A stretch of 64,000 nt of DNA, from positions 97,854-161,853 of the forward strand of contig NZ_JBHUEM010000011.1 in NCBI RefSeq assembly GCF_042680805.1, read 5' to 3'. The notes beneath the pieces were generated by a model. It was not told where the DNA came from. It worked only from the letters and a program-made list of their open reading frames with translations, and made no database searches. The position numbers were made by a program, and so were the translations under genes. The stretch comes from Bacillus_CJ salitolerans. Its GTDB lineage: Bacteria > Bacillota > Bacilli > Bacillales > SA4. Of this stretch, positions 8,640 through 17,613 are shown piece by piece (position 1 is the stretch's first letter; each line of letters starts with the position of its first letter).

Positions 8640-8877
8640 TGTATATTCCTCCACCTTAACAGTACAAGAAGCGACAATCGAATTCTAGCAACTTCCTTAC
8701 CATTTAATATTAACACTTTTGTAGGTAAAAAGCCTTAATTTTTTTGGTTATTAATGTAAAATCTTACTATTAATCATTATTATCAAATCATAAACCCCTT
8801 TCATTTGGTACGAATTATTGGATACTACATGTTTAATAAGTAAACAATAGCAATTTATTTAGTCAAAAACGGTTAAA

Positions 8878-8906
8878 TTGATGTGGCTGAATTCGAACAG
8901 TATAAT
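8878..8906 (+). promoter_or_regulatory. Sigma-A type promoter for yvyE
   Basis: TTGATG at 8878-8883, a 17-base spacer, and a consensus TATAAT at 8901-8906, 38 bases before the yvyE start codon. Confidence 0.75.
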
Positions 8907-8944
8907 AGTTCCTATGACTGAATATTAATTCTGGAGTGAAGTAC

Positions 8945-9577
8945 ATGCTAGCTAGTTATTTAACCGTAAAAGGATACGGAGTACATGAAATCACAATTCA
9001 AAAGTCACGATTTATCTGTTATGTAAATAGAGCAACAACGGAGGAAGAAGCCCAGCAGTTTATCTCTGATATAAAAAAGAAGCATTGGGATGCAACCCAT
9101 AATTGTTCAGCGTATTTGATTGGAGAACAAGATCACATTCAAAAAGCTAATGATGATGGAGAACCAAGTGGTACAGCTGGTGTTCCGATGTTAGAAGTGT
9201 TAAAGAAACGCAAACTTAAGGATACTGTCGCTGTTGTAACCAGGTATTATGGAGGTATCAAGCTAGGTGCAGGTGGTCTTATTCGCGCTTATGGGGGCTC
9301 AACATCCGAAGGGCTAAATGCTACTGGTATTGTTGAACGAAAGCTAATGAGAGTGATGCATACAAACATAGATTATACTTGGCTTGGGAAGCTTGAAAAC
9401 GAACTTCGGTCTTCTATTTATAAGGTAAAAGACATTCACTATCTAGATGCCGTTGAAATCGAAACATATGTGGAAGAAGGGATGAAAGAAGGCTTCACGA
9501 GCTGGATGACTGATTTGACAAACGGTCAAGGACATATTTCAGAGGGAAATGTCACATATTTAGAAGAAGAGATTTAA
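8945..9577 (+). CDS. yvyE: YvyE / IMPACT-family protein (YigZ-like)
   Basis: UPF0029/IMPACT family cytoplasmic protein of 210 residues. The family signature is present at about residues 50-115: ATHNCSAYLIG, NDDGEPSGTAGVPML and VVTRYYGGIKLGAGGLIRAY. The C-terminal 70 residues match the ferredoxin-like domain (DUF1949) found in YigZ proteins. The biochemical role in bacteria is not settled; the eukaryotic IMPACT relative acts on the Gcn2 pathway. The ATG at 8945 lies 6 bases after GGAGTG. It diverges from degS, as in B. subtilis. Confidence 0.93.
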   Translation: MLASYLTVKGYGVHEITIQKSRFICYVNRATTEEEAQQFISDIKKKHWDATHNCSAYLIGEQDHIQKANDDGEPSGTAGVPMLEVLKKRKLKDTVAVVTRYYGGIKLGAGGLIRAYGGSTSEGLNATGIVERKLMRVMHTNIDYTWLGKLENELRSSIYKVKDIHYLDAVEIETYVEEGMKEGFTSWMTDLTNGQGHISEGNVTYLEEEI

Positions 9578-9767
9578 CATTTCATCAAAATTATATTTCT
9601 TGTTAATTTGAGCAACATCTCCTGCCCATAATTTGCATCATTTTACTACATTTACTGAAATGTTATTAATGACATAATCATTTACGAATCGACATATTTC
9701 TTGTAAAATGGAGAATGGTTCACTTTTTTATAAAGGTTTGTATTAATTGGGTAAAAGGAGTCAAAAA

Positions 9768-10826
9768 ATGACGATAAATAGACATAAGCTTATGAAGCAG
9801 AAACGTCATAGACGAAAAAAAGTGTGGAAGTTTATTGGTGTTCCACTCTTAGTGTTGCTTCTAGCTACAACAAGCTACGGTGCTTATCTGTACTACGTAG
9901 CAAAGGATACCCTTGGTGCCGCTTCGAAAGATAATGAGTTAAGTGAACGGGAAAAATCAGATAAGCGTTCCGATAAAGTTAACCCTAAAAACGACAATAT
10001 ATCCATCCTATTCATGGGTGTAGATGATAGTGATAGTCGGGAATACGGTACAGCTACAAGAACAGATGCGCTTATCTTAGCAACGTTTAACGAAAATCAG
10101 AAAACAGTTAAGCTTGTAAGTATTCCCCGTGATTCTTATGTTCACTTTCCTTTTAATAATGATTATGACAAAATCAACCACGCTCACGTATTTGGGGGTG
10201 TAGAAGGTACAGTCCAAACAGTTGAGGAACTGTTTGACATACCAGTTGATTATTACGTAAAGCTAAACTTCAATGCCTTCATCGATATGGTAGAAGCATT
10301 AGGGGGAATTGAAGTCGATGTCCCGATTACATTTTCCGAGCAAGATAGTAAGGATCGAAAAAATGCCATTCGTCTAAAAAAGGGATTACAGACCCTTACT
10401 GGTGAAGAAGCACTAGCCTTAGCAAGAACGCGTAAAATCGATAATGATATTGAGCGCGGTAAGCGCCAACAGCTTGTATTAGAGGCAATTATAAAGAAAG
10501 CAATTTCTGTTGGATCTGTTACGAAGTACGGAAATCTAATTGAAGCCGTAGGTACCAACATGAAAACGAACATGACGTTTGAAGAAATGCTTTCGTTTCA
10601 TGATTATGCTACTGCAGGTTCTAACTTCTCCATTCAATCTTTACAATTAGAAGGAGAAGATGATTATATTAATCGAGTTTATTACTATAAGCTTAAGGAT
10701 GAATCTGTTCAATCGCTAAAACAAGAACTAAAAACACATCTAGAAGTTAACTCTAAAAGCGATCCAAGCCATGTTGCACAACCACTCGATGACAACACAG
10801 ACCTCCCGGATGAAAAACAAAGCTAA
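9768..10826 (+). CDS. tagU: LytR-CpsA-Psr family wall polymer transferase (TagU/LytR)
   Basis: LCP-family membrane enzyme that moves undecaprenyl-linked anionic glycopolymers onto peptidoglycan. A basic cytoplasmic start (about residues 1-25) precedes one membrane segment (about 26-45); the LCP domain follows outside, with the conserved NILFMG-type opening (ISILFMGVDDSD), the TRTDALILAT box, IPRDSYV, and the Arg-rich LARTRKIDNDIERGKRQQ motif that binds the pyrophosphate. The ATG at 9768 follows AAAGGAG. B. subtilis has lytR (tagU) at this place near yvyE and tagO. Which of the LCP paralogues it matches best cannot be told here. Confidence 0.92.
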   Translation: MTINRHKLMKQKRHRRKKVWKFIGVPLLVLLLATTSYGAYLYYVAKDTLGAASKDNELSEREKSDKRSDKVNPKNDNISILFMGVDDSDSREYGTATRTDALILATFNENQKTVKLVSIPRDSYVHFPFNNDYDKINHAHVFGGVEGTVQTVEELFDIPVDYYVKLNFNAFIDMVEALGGIEVDVPITFSEQDSKDRKNAIRLKKGLQTLTGEEALALARTRKIDNDIERGKRQQLVLEAIIKKAISVGSVTKYGNLIEAVGTNMKTNMTFEEMLSFHDYATAGSNFSIQSLQLEGEDDYINRVYYYKLKDESVQSLKQELKTHLEVNSKSDPSHVAQPLDDNTDLPDEKQS

Positions 10827-10836
10827 TTACATTTAC

Positions 10837-10867
10837 AGTACCTCCAGCAGTGCAGGGGGTACTTTTT
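10837..10867 (+). terminator. Intrinsic terminator after the LCP gene
   Basis: Nine-bp stem (10837-10845 with 10855-10863, one G-T pair), 9-base loop, then TTTTT on the plus strand. Confidence 0.85.
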
Positions 10868-10941
10868 CATTTCATAAAATCCAGTCAGATTCTACGGCAA
10901 TTGGATAAACTAATGGTGATGCTTAGAAATTCATGATTCGC

Positions 10942-10974
10942 AAAAAAATAACCTCAGCAAGTGCTGAGGTTATT
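10942..10974 (-). terminator. Intrinsic terminator after tagO
   Basis: Inverted repeat with arms 10947-10959 and 10962-10974; the stop codon of tagO lies within it. A T-run follows on the minus strand. Confidence 0.85.
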
Positions 10975-12028
10975 TTCTAGCTGCATATCGCATGCCACGA
11001 CGTACAAATTTTATTAAAGGACGATAATCCTTATTAATAAGGCCAATTTTTTCAACGAGCAATTCAATCGCTACAATCAAGATGGAGATGATGAAAAATG
11101 CACCCCATAATGCAGCTTGTGATAATAGAACCGCTGATAGAGCAAATACAGCACTAATAGCATAAATGACTAAGACAGTTTGTCTATGCGTAAACCCAAG
11201 GTTTAACAAACAATGGTGTAAATGTGACTTATCTGGTGCAGATATTGGTTGCTTGTTAACAACCCTACGTATAATCGCAAAAAACGTATCAGAAATAGGC
11301 ACACCTAGAATAATAATTGGAATGATAAATGAGAATACCGTTACATTTTTAAATCCAAGTAGGGATAGAACAGAAATCATAAACCCTAGGAACAATGCTC
11401 CTGTATCACCCATAAAAATTTTGGCTGGATGGAAATTATACACTAAGAAGCCAATCGTACTACCTAATACAATAGCCCCTATACTTGCAACAAAAACGTC
11501 GCCCATCATAACAGCCATACCAGAAATCGTAAGTAGCACAATAGACGATACGCCAGCTGCTAATCCATCAAGTCCATCAATTAGATTGATCGCATTTGTA
11601 ATTCCCACAATCCAAATGATCGTTAAAGGAATACTAAATATACCAAATTCAAGATAGCCACCAAATGGTAGGTTGATGAATAGGACTTGAATTCCTCCCC
11701 AGATGACAACAACAGCTGCTGCTGCCAATTGTCCAAGTAGCTTCCATTTCGGAGAAATCTCCAATAAATCATCAAAGAATCCTGTAATAATAATAATCGT
11801 AGCACCTACTAATATCGGCAGGGCATCTTGATTATCTGGACTCAAAATCATGAATCCAATTAAAAAGCTTAAATATATTGCTAAACCACCTAGACGTGGC
11901 ATGATTTTTTGATGGACTTTTCGTTTATTCGGTTTGTCAGTTGCTCCAATTTTTAACGCAAATCGTTTAACAAGTGGCGTTAAAAGAATAGAACTTATAA
12001 AGCAAATTATTAAGGTCAAGTAAAGCAT
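10970..12028 (-). CDS. tagO: Undecaprenyl-phosphate GlcNAc-1-phosphate transferase TagO
   Basis: First enzyme of wall teichoic acid or similar wall-polymer synthesis: it transfers GlcNAc-1-phosphate from UDP-GlcNAc to undecaprenyl phosphate at the inner face of the membrane. The 352-residue protein has about ten membrane segments. Family motifs are present: DKPNKRKVHQK with PRLGG (30-50), the Asp pair GFFDDLLEISPKWK, NAINLIDGLDGLAAG, FMGDTGALFLGF, and the His motif SHLHH. Start ATG at 12028. With the LCP enzyme on its left this makes the first and last steps of polymer assembly neighbours. Confidence 0.95.
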   Translation of the reverse strand: MLYLTLIICFISSILLTPLVKRFALKIGATDKPNKRKVHQKIMPRLGGLAIYLSFLIGFMILSPDNQDALPILVGATIIIITGFFDDLLEISPKWKLLGQLAAAAVVVIWGGIQVLFINLPFGGYLEFGIFSIPLTIIWIVGITNAINLIDGLDGLAAGVSSIVLLTISGMAVMMGDVFVASIGAIVLGSTIGFLVYNFHPAKIFMGDTGALFLGFMISVLSLLGFKNVTVFSFIIPIIILGVPISDTFFAIIRRVVNKQPISAPDKSHLHHCLLNLGFTHRQTVLVIYAISAVFALSAVLLSQAALWGAFFIISILIVAIELLVEKIGLINKDYRPLIKFVRRGMRYAARK

Positions 12029-12381
12029 AAAGACCCTCCCTCAAGTCTTATGATATCCATTTCAGTGAATTCTAGAATTATTTTTCTATACTTTTCGTTT
12101 CCATTTTTCTCTTTTTGTCCGGTTTCTCATAAATTCAGAAAACTATGAATATTCTGCGAAAGACTACCAAATTAATTCCTTCTTAATACACTTTTGTGAT
12201 TATACCACATTTTATATGTTCTCTTATATAGAAATTTTTACCCAACAATCTCACTTTAATCAGTATACCATCATAATCTATAAATCTACAAACATCACCC
12301 CAATTTTTCTTCAAAATTCTACTAAAAATTTGATATAATGAGTTAAATGAAGTTTCATAGAATTACTACTAGGAGGCCAAC
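12029..12381. promoter_or_regulatory. Divergent region between tagO and the coiled-coil/SpoIID pair, with extended -10 promoter
   Basis: A 353-base AT-rich spacer. On the plus strand an extended -10 element TGATATAAT occupies 12331-12339, 42 bases before the next start codon; the matching -35 is weak. No promoter is obvious for tagO on the other strand, and no coding frame is seen. Confidence 0.6.
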
Positions 12382-12615
12382 ATGTCGAATATGAAAAAAA
12401 AGCTACTTACAATTTCCCTAGTAACAATCCTAAGTGTAGGTACACTCTTTACAACGAAAACACTAGCCAACACAGAGCCGGTATTAGCAAGTGTTGAGTG
12501 GGTACTAAGCAAAGTAAACCCCTTAACTGATAAAGTTACAAAACTAGAACAACGAGTAAAGCAGCTAGAAGAACAAGTAGAAGCGTTACATCAGCAATTG
12601 GATGAGCAGCAATGA
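12382..12615 (+). CDS. Small secreted coiled-coil protein upstream of SpoIID-like gene
   Basis: A 77-residue protein not recognised from any named family. Residues 1-30 form a signal peptide ending near LANT, and residues 45-77 form a highly charged heptad coiled coil (LEQRVKQLEEQVEALHQQL). The ATG has a perfect AGGAGG site. The stop overlaps the start of the SpoIID-like gene in a 4-base ATGA, so the two are translationally coupled and may act together outside the membrane. The short region before the coil (ASVEWVLSKV) resembles the one in the SLH lipoprotein at 13992-14771 (ATVEWSENVL). Confidence 0.75.
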   Translation: MSNMKKKLLTISLVTILSVGTLFTTKTLANTEPVLASVEWVLSKVNPLTDKVTKLEQRVKQLEEQVEALHQQLDEQQ

Positions 12616-13976
12616 AAAAACTCCTTTTCTTAGTGTTTATACTTTTGGCGTTTCCTATGTGTGTTTTGGCTGATTCAACTGGTTCTACTTCGCCTATCAC
12701 TTATAAGACGAGTGTTAAGGTCAAATTGTTACCAGAAATTAAATTTTCTGCCACCATTCGAGGATCTTATTTATTGGTGAACCTTGATAATCAAGAAGCA
12801 CTACTCTTTACAACTCCAGTATCATTTGAGCAAGTTGATGGAAAAATTAAAGCTACCGTTGATGGGAAGGATTATATTTCTTTAAAAGGTTTTGCCATAA
12901 ATGAAACAATGTATAAGGAAGAGAATGAAGTAGAGTTCACTCCCATTCAGTCAGCTGGTGGTATTATGTCCGTAAAATACCGCGGTTCATTTACCGTCGT
13001 ACCCGGCACAGATCGCCCGGCTCTTTTTAACACACTTGACATGGAGAATTACTTAAAAGGGGTTGTCCCGTCTGAGATGCCAGCCTCATGGCCAATGGAG
13101 GCATTAAAAGCTCAAGCCGTAGCCGCTAGAAGCTATGCATGGGATTCTATCCAAGCAAGGGACTATCTAAATATGACGGTAGCGAGTCAAGTTTATGGTG
13201 GTAAATCAAAAGAACACAGCCGAACGAATCAAGCGATAGAAGAAACAAAAGAAATCTATGCGCTATATAATGGTAGACCAATCGCTGCCTATTTTCACTC
13301 AAGCTCTGGAGGCCATACAGAAAACAGTGAAAATGTGTGGTCAGGTACCGTACCATATATCAGAGCTGTGTTAGATGATTACGATCGGCATAGCTCGAAT
13401 ACCCATCATTATAATTGGACAGCTGTAGCCCCAAACAATTCCATTAAAGAAAAGCTTGCCCTGCCAGCTACATCATCAATCGTATCACTAAAAGTACTAG
13501 AAAAATCAAAAGCCGGCGGAGTGCAGCAAGTCCAAGCTACTGTTTATGATTCCCAAACAAAGCTTAAAACAAACATTGTCTATAAGCCTTCTTTCGTAAA
13601 ATCACCAGATAGCTTTAGATCCATTTTTGGAGTTTCACTAAAAAGCATCAAGTTCGATGTAAAAGGTGATTCAAGTGCAAAAATTATACGAGCTGATGGA
13701 TCCATTTCACAAACCGACCATTTAGCAGGCTATCAGGTTCAATTAAAAGACGATACTAAGATATCTATTATAGATCCTAACATAAAGGCCAAGGCGTTAA
13801 ACTCAGACGTTTATATACGAAGCTATCCTAGCCTATTTACCTTCACAGGCAATGGCTGGGGACATGGTCTAGGCATGAGCCAATGGGGAGCACGTGGAAT
13901 GGCTGAAAAAGGCTTTATGTATGATCAAATTCTTACGTACTATTATTCGGGTATTACCGTTGGAACTTATAAATAA
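12612..13976 (+). CDS. SpoIID/LytB domain protein
   Basis: Exported protein of 454 residues with a signal peptide (1-20) and a SpoIID/LytB domain across about 120-450. SpoIID is a lytic transglycosylase acting on denuded glycan strands; the catalytic Glu corresponds to E155 in VVPSEMPASWP. Other conserved stretches are LKAQAVAARSYA, PIAAYFHSSSGGHTENSENV, and the C-terminal GNGWGHGLGMSQWGARGMA. In B. subtilis a SpoIID-domain protein, LytB (amidase modifier), lies near tagO and lytR, so a vegetative wall-turnover role is more likely than sporulation. The coupled small coiled-coil protein precedes it. Confidence 0.88.
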   Translation: MKKLLFLVFILLAFPMCVLADSTGSTSPITYKTSVKVKLLPEIKFSATIRGSYLLVNLDNQEALLFTTPVSFEQVDGKIKATVDGKDYISLKGFAINETMYKEENEVEFTPIQSAGGIMSVKYRGSFTVVPGTDRPALFNTLDMENYLKGVVPSEMPASWPMEALKAQAVAARSYAWDSIQARDYLNMTVASQVYGGKSKEHSRTNQAIEETKEIYALYNGRPIAAYFHSSSGGHTENSENVWSGTVPYIRAVLDDYDRHSSNTHHYNWTAVAPNNSIKEKLALPATSSIVSLKVLEKSKAGGVQQVQATVYDSQTKLKTNIVYKPSFVKSPDSFRSIFGVSLKSIKFDVKGDSSAKIIRADGSISQTDHLAGYQVQLKDDTKISIIDPNIKAKALNSDVYIRSYPSLFTFTGNGWGHGLGMSQWGARGMAEKGFMYDQILTYYYSGITVGTYK

Positions 13977-13977
13977 C

Positions 13978-14010
13978 AAAAGAAGCTGCCATTACTTGGC
14001 AGCTTCTTTT
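13978..14010. terminator. Shared bidirectional terminator (SpoIID-like gene and SLH lipoprotein)
   Basis: A perfect 13-bp stem (13978-13990 with 13998-14010), 7-base loop, with T-runs on both strands. It serves the converging genes; the SLH lipoprotein stop lies in the loop. Confidence 0.9.
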
Positions 14011-14771
14011 GTTTCAAGTGTTTCAATCGATAATGCTCTTGTTAAGAACGCTGAAAAATGTGAGCGTCTTGTTGGGTTATTTGGTGAAAAGTACCCATTA
14101 CTTCCTTTTGCAATGTCATGCTGCGAGATAATTTTAATAACCTCATATCCTTCAGATCCCTCAAGAACATCCACATAAGGAATAAATTCATCCCCGTTAT
14201 CCTGCAGGTCAAAGGCTCTTTGTAAAACAGTTGCCATATGAATTCGCTTCATCGGCGCTGTCGGCATAAAATTTCCATTACTCCCTTTAAATAGTCCAGC
14301 ATCGTAAACGGTCATCACTACTTCTTCTGTCCAATGCCCACTTGGAACATCGGTGAATACAGATTGATTCGTAGATTTAGGCAAATTAAGTGCTTTAATA
14401 AGCATCGAAGCTGCCTGATAACGAGAGATCTCATTTTCTGGATAAAACTTCTTTTCTTCAGGGTAGCCTGAAATAATGCCTTTATTATATAAGTTCATAA
14501 TTTCGATATAAGCCCAATACCCTTTTGGGACATCTTTAAATACAGTTGAGTTATTAATTTTTGCCTGTAATGATGCTATTTCCTTTTCAAGCTGTGCAGC
14601 TCGCTGGTCCACATCATTTACCTTCCTACTCGTATTGGAAAGCACATTTTCGGACCATTCTACCGTAGCAATTTCATATCCTTCATTCGCACTCGTCTTT
14701 TCCTGTTCACAGCCAGCTAGGGCAAGCGAACATATTACACCAACTAGTAACAATAATAGTCTAGATCGCAT
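13992..14771 (-). CDS. SLH-domain lipoprotein with short coiled coil
   Basis: A 259-residue lipoprotein: the signal sequence ends with lipobox LALAGC (Cys 20), so it is anchored in the membrane. Residues 45-75 form a coiled coil (RAAQLEKEIASLQAKI). Three SLH repeats follow (about 75-250; FKDVPKGYWAYIEI, FTDVPSGHWTEEV, and a more divergent third), the type that normally binds a pyruvylated wall polymer. Holding SLH units at the membrane rather than at the wall surface is unusual and might tether the membrane to the wall polymer. Its ATG lies one base after the murJ stop, so it is coupled to the flippase. Confidence 0.87.
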   Translation of the reverse strand: MRSRLLLLLVGVICSLALAGCEQEKTSANEGYEIATVEWSENVLSNTSRKVNDVDQRAAQLEKEIASLQAKINNSTVFKDVPKGYWAYIEIMNLYNKGIISGYPEEKKFYPENEISRYQAASMLIKALNLPKSTNQSVFTDVPSGHWTEEVVMTVYDAGLFKGSNGNFMPTAPMKRIHMATVLQRAFDLQDNGDEFIPYVDVLEGSEGYEVIKIISQHDIAKGSNGYFSPNNPTRRSHFSAFLTRALSIETLETKEAAK

Positions 14772-14772
14772 C

Positions 14773-16296
14773 TTATATCCCTTCTCCCTTTACCCTTCTA
14801 AATTTCCCCTTTACCATTTCCCACTCCGGAAAACGGCATACTTTTAACAGTATTAGATTTATACCAATAAGTAGGAGTCCACCAACGACAATCATCATCC
14901 ATTCTGGTAATGGCAATAATACTTTTCTTGAAAACCAAATAATTGGCACCAACATGCAATAAAATAAAAGGGTTTGCAATTGTTGTCGAGGTTTGTATTC
15001 TAACGTTAATTTTAACATGCTTTGGGCAAGGATTAATAGAAGGAATAAATTCACAATTGAACTAACCGTCGTTCCCAGGGCTATCGCACTAGCTCCGAGC
15101 TCGTCCAAATAATAGATAGAAATAAAGCTGTTTATCCCAAAAACTGAAATCACACTAAACAAAACTGGAAGTACAGAGCGTTCCATTGCATAAAAGAACC
15201 TTGTTACATAGGCAGTAGCTGCAAGTGAGAACATCGATAGGGAAAAAATCATTAATAAAGGAGCTGTTAAGTCCGTTGACTCTTTCGTAAAGCTGCCATA
15301 CTCAAACACCACGGTAATCACTTCTTTTGAATAAATAGCAATAAAAATCGCGATTGGCCAAATTAGTAAACTAAGCCACCTTAAACCTTTTTGAAAGATT
15401 TCTTGTAATTCGTCTCCTCTGTTTTCTGCCACTTTTTTTGCTAATAACGGATAGATAACGGTTGTGACCGCTGTTATCAAAATAATTTGTGGGAACTGAA
15501 TGAGCTTGCCCGCATAATTAAGAGCTGAAATTGCCCCGTCCTGAAGGCTGGAGGCAAAGTAACGATGTAGTAAAAAGTAAAACTGAAGGGTTGCTCCTCC
15601 TAACATAATTGGAAACGCTAAACGAACAAGCTTCTGAAAGTCACCATCAAGACTAAACTTTATCCCAAATTCAATTGGAGTAACCCCTTTAATCGAAAAG
15701 TAAAGAACGATAATTGCTAATAAAGATCCTATTACAGCACCTAGACCATAGGCTGATACACCGATAATGGGCACGAATAGTAGCACCATTACAATAAATA
15801 CAGCATTATTAATGAATGTAGAAAGGGCTGCGACCTTAAATTTATTATGAAGATTTAATATTCCAGAAAACCAAATTGTAAATAACATACACACGGTGGT
15901 TGGAGCCATCCAGTATAAAAGATTTTTTGTTACGGTTCGTTCTTCTATTGTGAAGCCAGGAAATAGCATCGAGATGATTTGATCTGTAAATACGAACAAA
16001 GAAATGATGACTATTATAGAAAGAAAGCTCAGTAAAGAAAAGACATTTTTCACTAAACTGTTCTTTGCTTTCTCCCCTGTCATTTTTGAGTAAATAGAGA
16101 TAAAGGCAGTCGTTAAAGCTCCGCCTACCACAATATTTAAAAAGGTTGGTATCGTGTAGGCGGTAATGATGCTATCCGCTAGATAGGATGTACCAAATTG
16201 AAAACCAATGACGATTTCTCTAGCGAATCCGAGCAATCTCCCTAGCATGTTGATAACTACAACAGCCCCAATTATTTTCATTACGTTTAATTGCAT
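14773..16296 (-). CDS. murJ: MurJ/MviN-family lipid-linked precursor flippase
   Basis: MOP-superfamily transporter of 507 residues and about 14 membrane segments. MurJ flips lipid II across the membrane for peptidoglycan synthesis. The MviN-type N-terminus is clear: NMLGRLLGFAREIVI, then LADSIITAYTIPTFL and GGALTTAFISIYSK (about residues 17-70), and GLRWLSLLIWPIA near the middle. Lying between a GT4 glycosyltransferase and an SLH lipoprotein, and with TagO nearby, it could instead carry another undecaprenyl-linked saccharide. Start ATG at 16296 with a distant AAGGAA. Confidence 0.85.
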   Translation of the reverse strand: MQLNVMKIIGAVVVINMLGRLLGFAREIVIGFQFGTSYLADSIITAYTIPTFLNIVVGGALTTAFISIYSKMTGEKAKNSLVKNVFSLLSFLSIIVIISLFVFTDQIISMLFPGFTIEERTVTKNLLYWMAPTTVCMLFTIWFSGILNLHNKFKVAALSTFINNAVFIVMVLLFVPIIGVSAYGLGAVIGSLLAIIVLYFSIKGVTPIEFGIKFSLDGDFQKLVRLAFPIMLGGATLQFYFLLHRYFASSLQDGAISALNYAGKLIQFPQIILITAVTTVIYPLLAKKVAENRGDELQEIFQKGLRWLSLLIWPIAIFIAIYSKEVITVVFEYGSFTKESTDLTAPLLMIFSLSMFSLAATAYVTRFFYAMERSVLPVLFSVISVFGINSFISIYYLDELGASAIALGTTVSSIVNLFLLLILAQSMLKLTLEYKPRQQLQTLLFYCMLVPIIWFSRKVLLPLPEWMMIVVGGLLLIGINLILLKVCRFPEWEMVKGKFRRVKGEGI

Positions 16297-16309
16297 ATTG
16301 TCACGTTCC

Positions 16310-17392
16310 TTACGTGTATAGCTTTATCACTCTGTCTAAAAGAACTTTTTGATCATTTTCTTCAGCACATTTTAGCCCACTTTGTATCAACCTGTTTTTT
16401 AAGCCTTCATCCCGTAACACTTGATCAATGCCTTTAAAAAGTGAGTGAGGATTCTTAGGTTCTACTAGCACCCCGCGGTCCTGTTGCAATAGATAGGTTA
16501 GCCCCCCAACATTTGAGCCTACCACAGGAGTACCGCAAGCCATTGCTTCAACTGCTACTAATCCAAAACCTTCAATATAAGAAGGTAAGACAAACACATC
16601 GCTCGCAGCCATCCACTTTGCTACTTCAGCTTGACTTTTTTGTTCATGAATATGGATATCTTTGATATCACTTTGGTCTACAGCTAAAATCATTTCGTTA
16701 AAAAACCCCTCATGTTTCACTGGTCCTATGAAATGAAGCTGAGCATTTGGGTGATTTTCTTTAACTTTCGAAAACGCTTTGATTAACTCGAGGATTCCTT
16801 TTTCTTGTATATAATTACCGACAAACAGTACGACTGGTCCTTCATCTATACGTAACTCTTTCCGAAGAGTTTTCTTATCTTGCGGCTTGAATACCTCTCG
16901 ATTCACACCCATATTAATAATTGAAACTTTATCCTTACGTATCCCAAAGCTTTCATGAATTTCATCATGCAGACCTTGTCCAACTGCAATGATTTCATCT
17001 GCTTCCTCTAGGATATATCTCGTCCAATTACGAATTCGTGCATTTTTCTTTGCCATTTTATCAATATCTCCACCATGTGCGGTAATAATCATCTTCGTTT
17101 TGAATAGCCGTTTATGTAAAAGAGCTAGTAATCCACTAGGAAACACGTAATGTGCGTGAACAAAATCATATGTTTTTCCTTTAGGTAAGTTCATAATAAA
17201 GTCTAGTAGCCATCGAGAGTATTTCATGAGTACATGCTTCTTACCAGCCTTCGGATTCGAAACCGAAACAACATCAATTTCAATCCCTCTTTCTCTTAGA
17301 GCTTCCACCTGGTTTTTCACAAATATCCCAAAGGTTCTTGCTTGTTCACTTGGATACATATTACTAATAACTAATCCCTTTAATTTTCTCAC
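16310..17392 (-). CDS. GT4-family glycosyltransferase
   Basis: Retaining glycosyltransferase with the GT-B fold (360 residues), cytosolic or membrane-associated. The N-terminal half shows FVHAHYVFPSG and ITAHGGD; the C-terminal half has VLFVGNYIQEKGI, then SYIEGFGLVAVEAMACGTPV, which is the E-x7-E donor-site motif of group 4. The family builds wall, capsule or lipid glycans; the sugar is not predictable. It is 14 bases before murJ on the same strand, so the two and the SLH lipoprotein form one transcript. TuaC-like proteins of teichuronic acid synthesis are similar in type. Confidence 0.85.
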   Translation of the reverse strand: MRKLKGLVISNMYPSEQARTFGIFVKNQVEALRERGIEIDVVSVSNPKAGKKHVLMKYSRWLLDFIMNLPKGKTYDFVHAHYVFPSGLLALLHKRLFKTKMIITAHGGDIDKMAKKNARIRNWTRYILEEADEIIAVGQGLHDEIHESFGIRKDKVSIINMGVNREVFKPQDKKTLRKELRIDEGPVVLFVGNYIQEKGILELIKAFSKVKENHPNAQLHFIGPVKHEGFFNEMILAVDQSDIKDIHIHEQKSQAEVAKWMAASDVFVLPSYIEGFGLVAVEAMACGTPVVGSNVGGLTYLLQQDRGVLVEPKNPHSLFKGIDQVLRDEGLKNRLIQSGLKCAEENDQKVLLDRVIKLYT

Positions 17393-17582
17393 CTTTACAC
17401 CTCTTACATGTCACTTTATCTCTCTACTTTAAAACATTGAAAATGTAAATGATTACATTCATCGAGCATTAACATTTTCTTTATCATATCATAGTTATTT
17501 CCATTATTAGAATTTGGGTATAACTGATGAACCTTTATGAGAATTAATACTATTTTCATCCACTATTTTTGAGTGGTTCTTC

Positions 17583-17613
17583 CCAAACAAAAACGGGCAA
17601 AAATGCCCGTTAT
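17583..17613 (-). terminator. Intrinsic terminator after the SLH amidase
   Basis: Eight-bp stem AACGGGCA/TGCCCGTT (17592-17599 with 17604-17611), loop of four, followed on the minus strand by TTTGTTTG. Confidence 0.85.

Noticed and set aside
10253..10573. Minus-strand frame of 106 codons
   Set aside because: Antisense to the LCP gene without a start signal.
11166..11657. Plus-strand frame of 163 codons
   Set aside because: Antisense to tagO, no ribosome site, composition reflects the membrane protein on the other strand.
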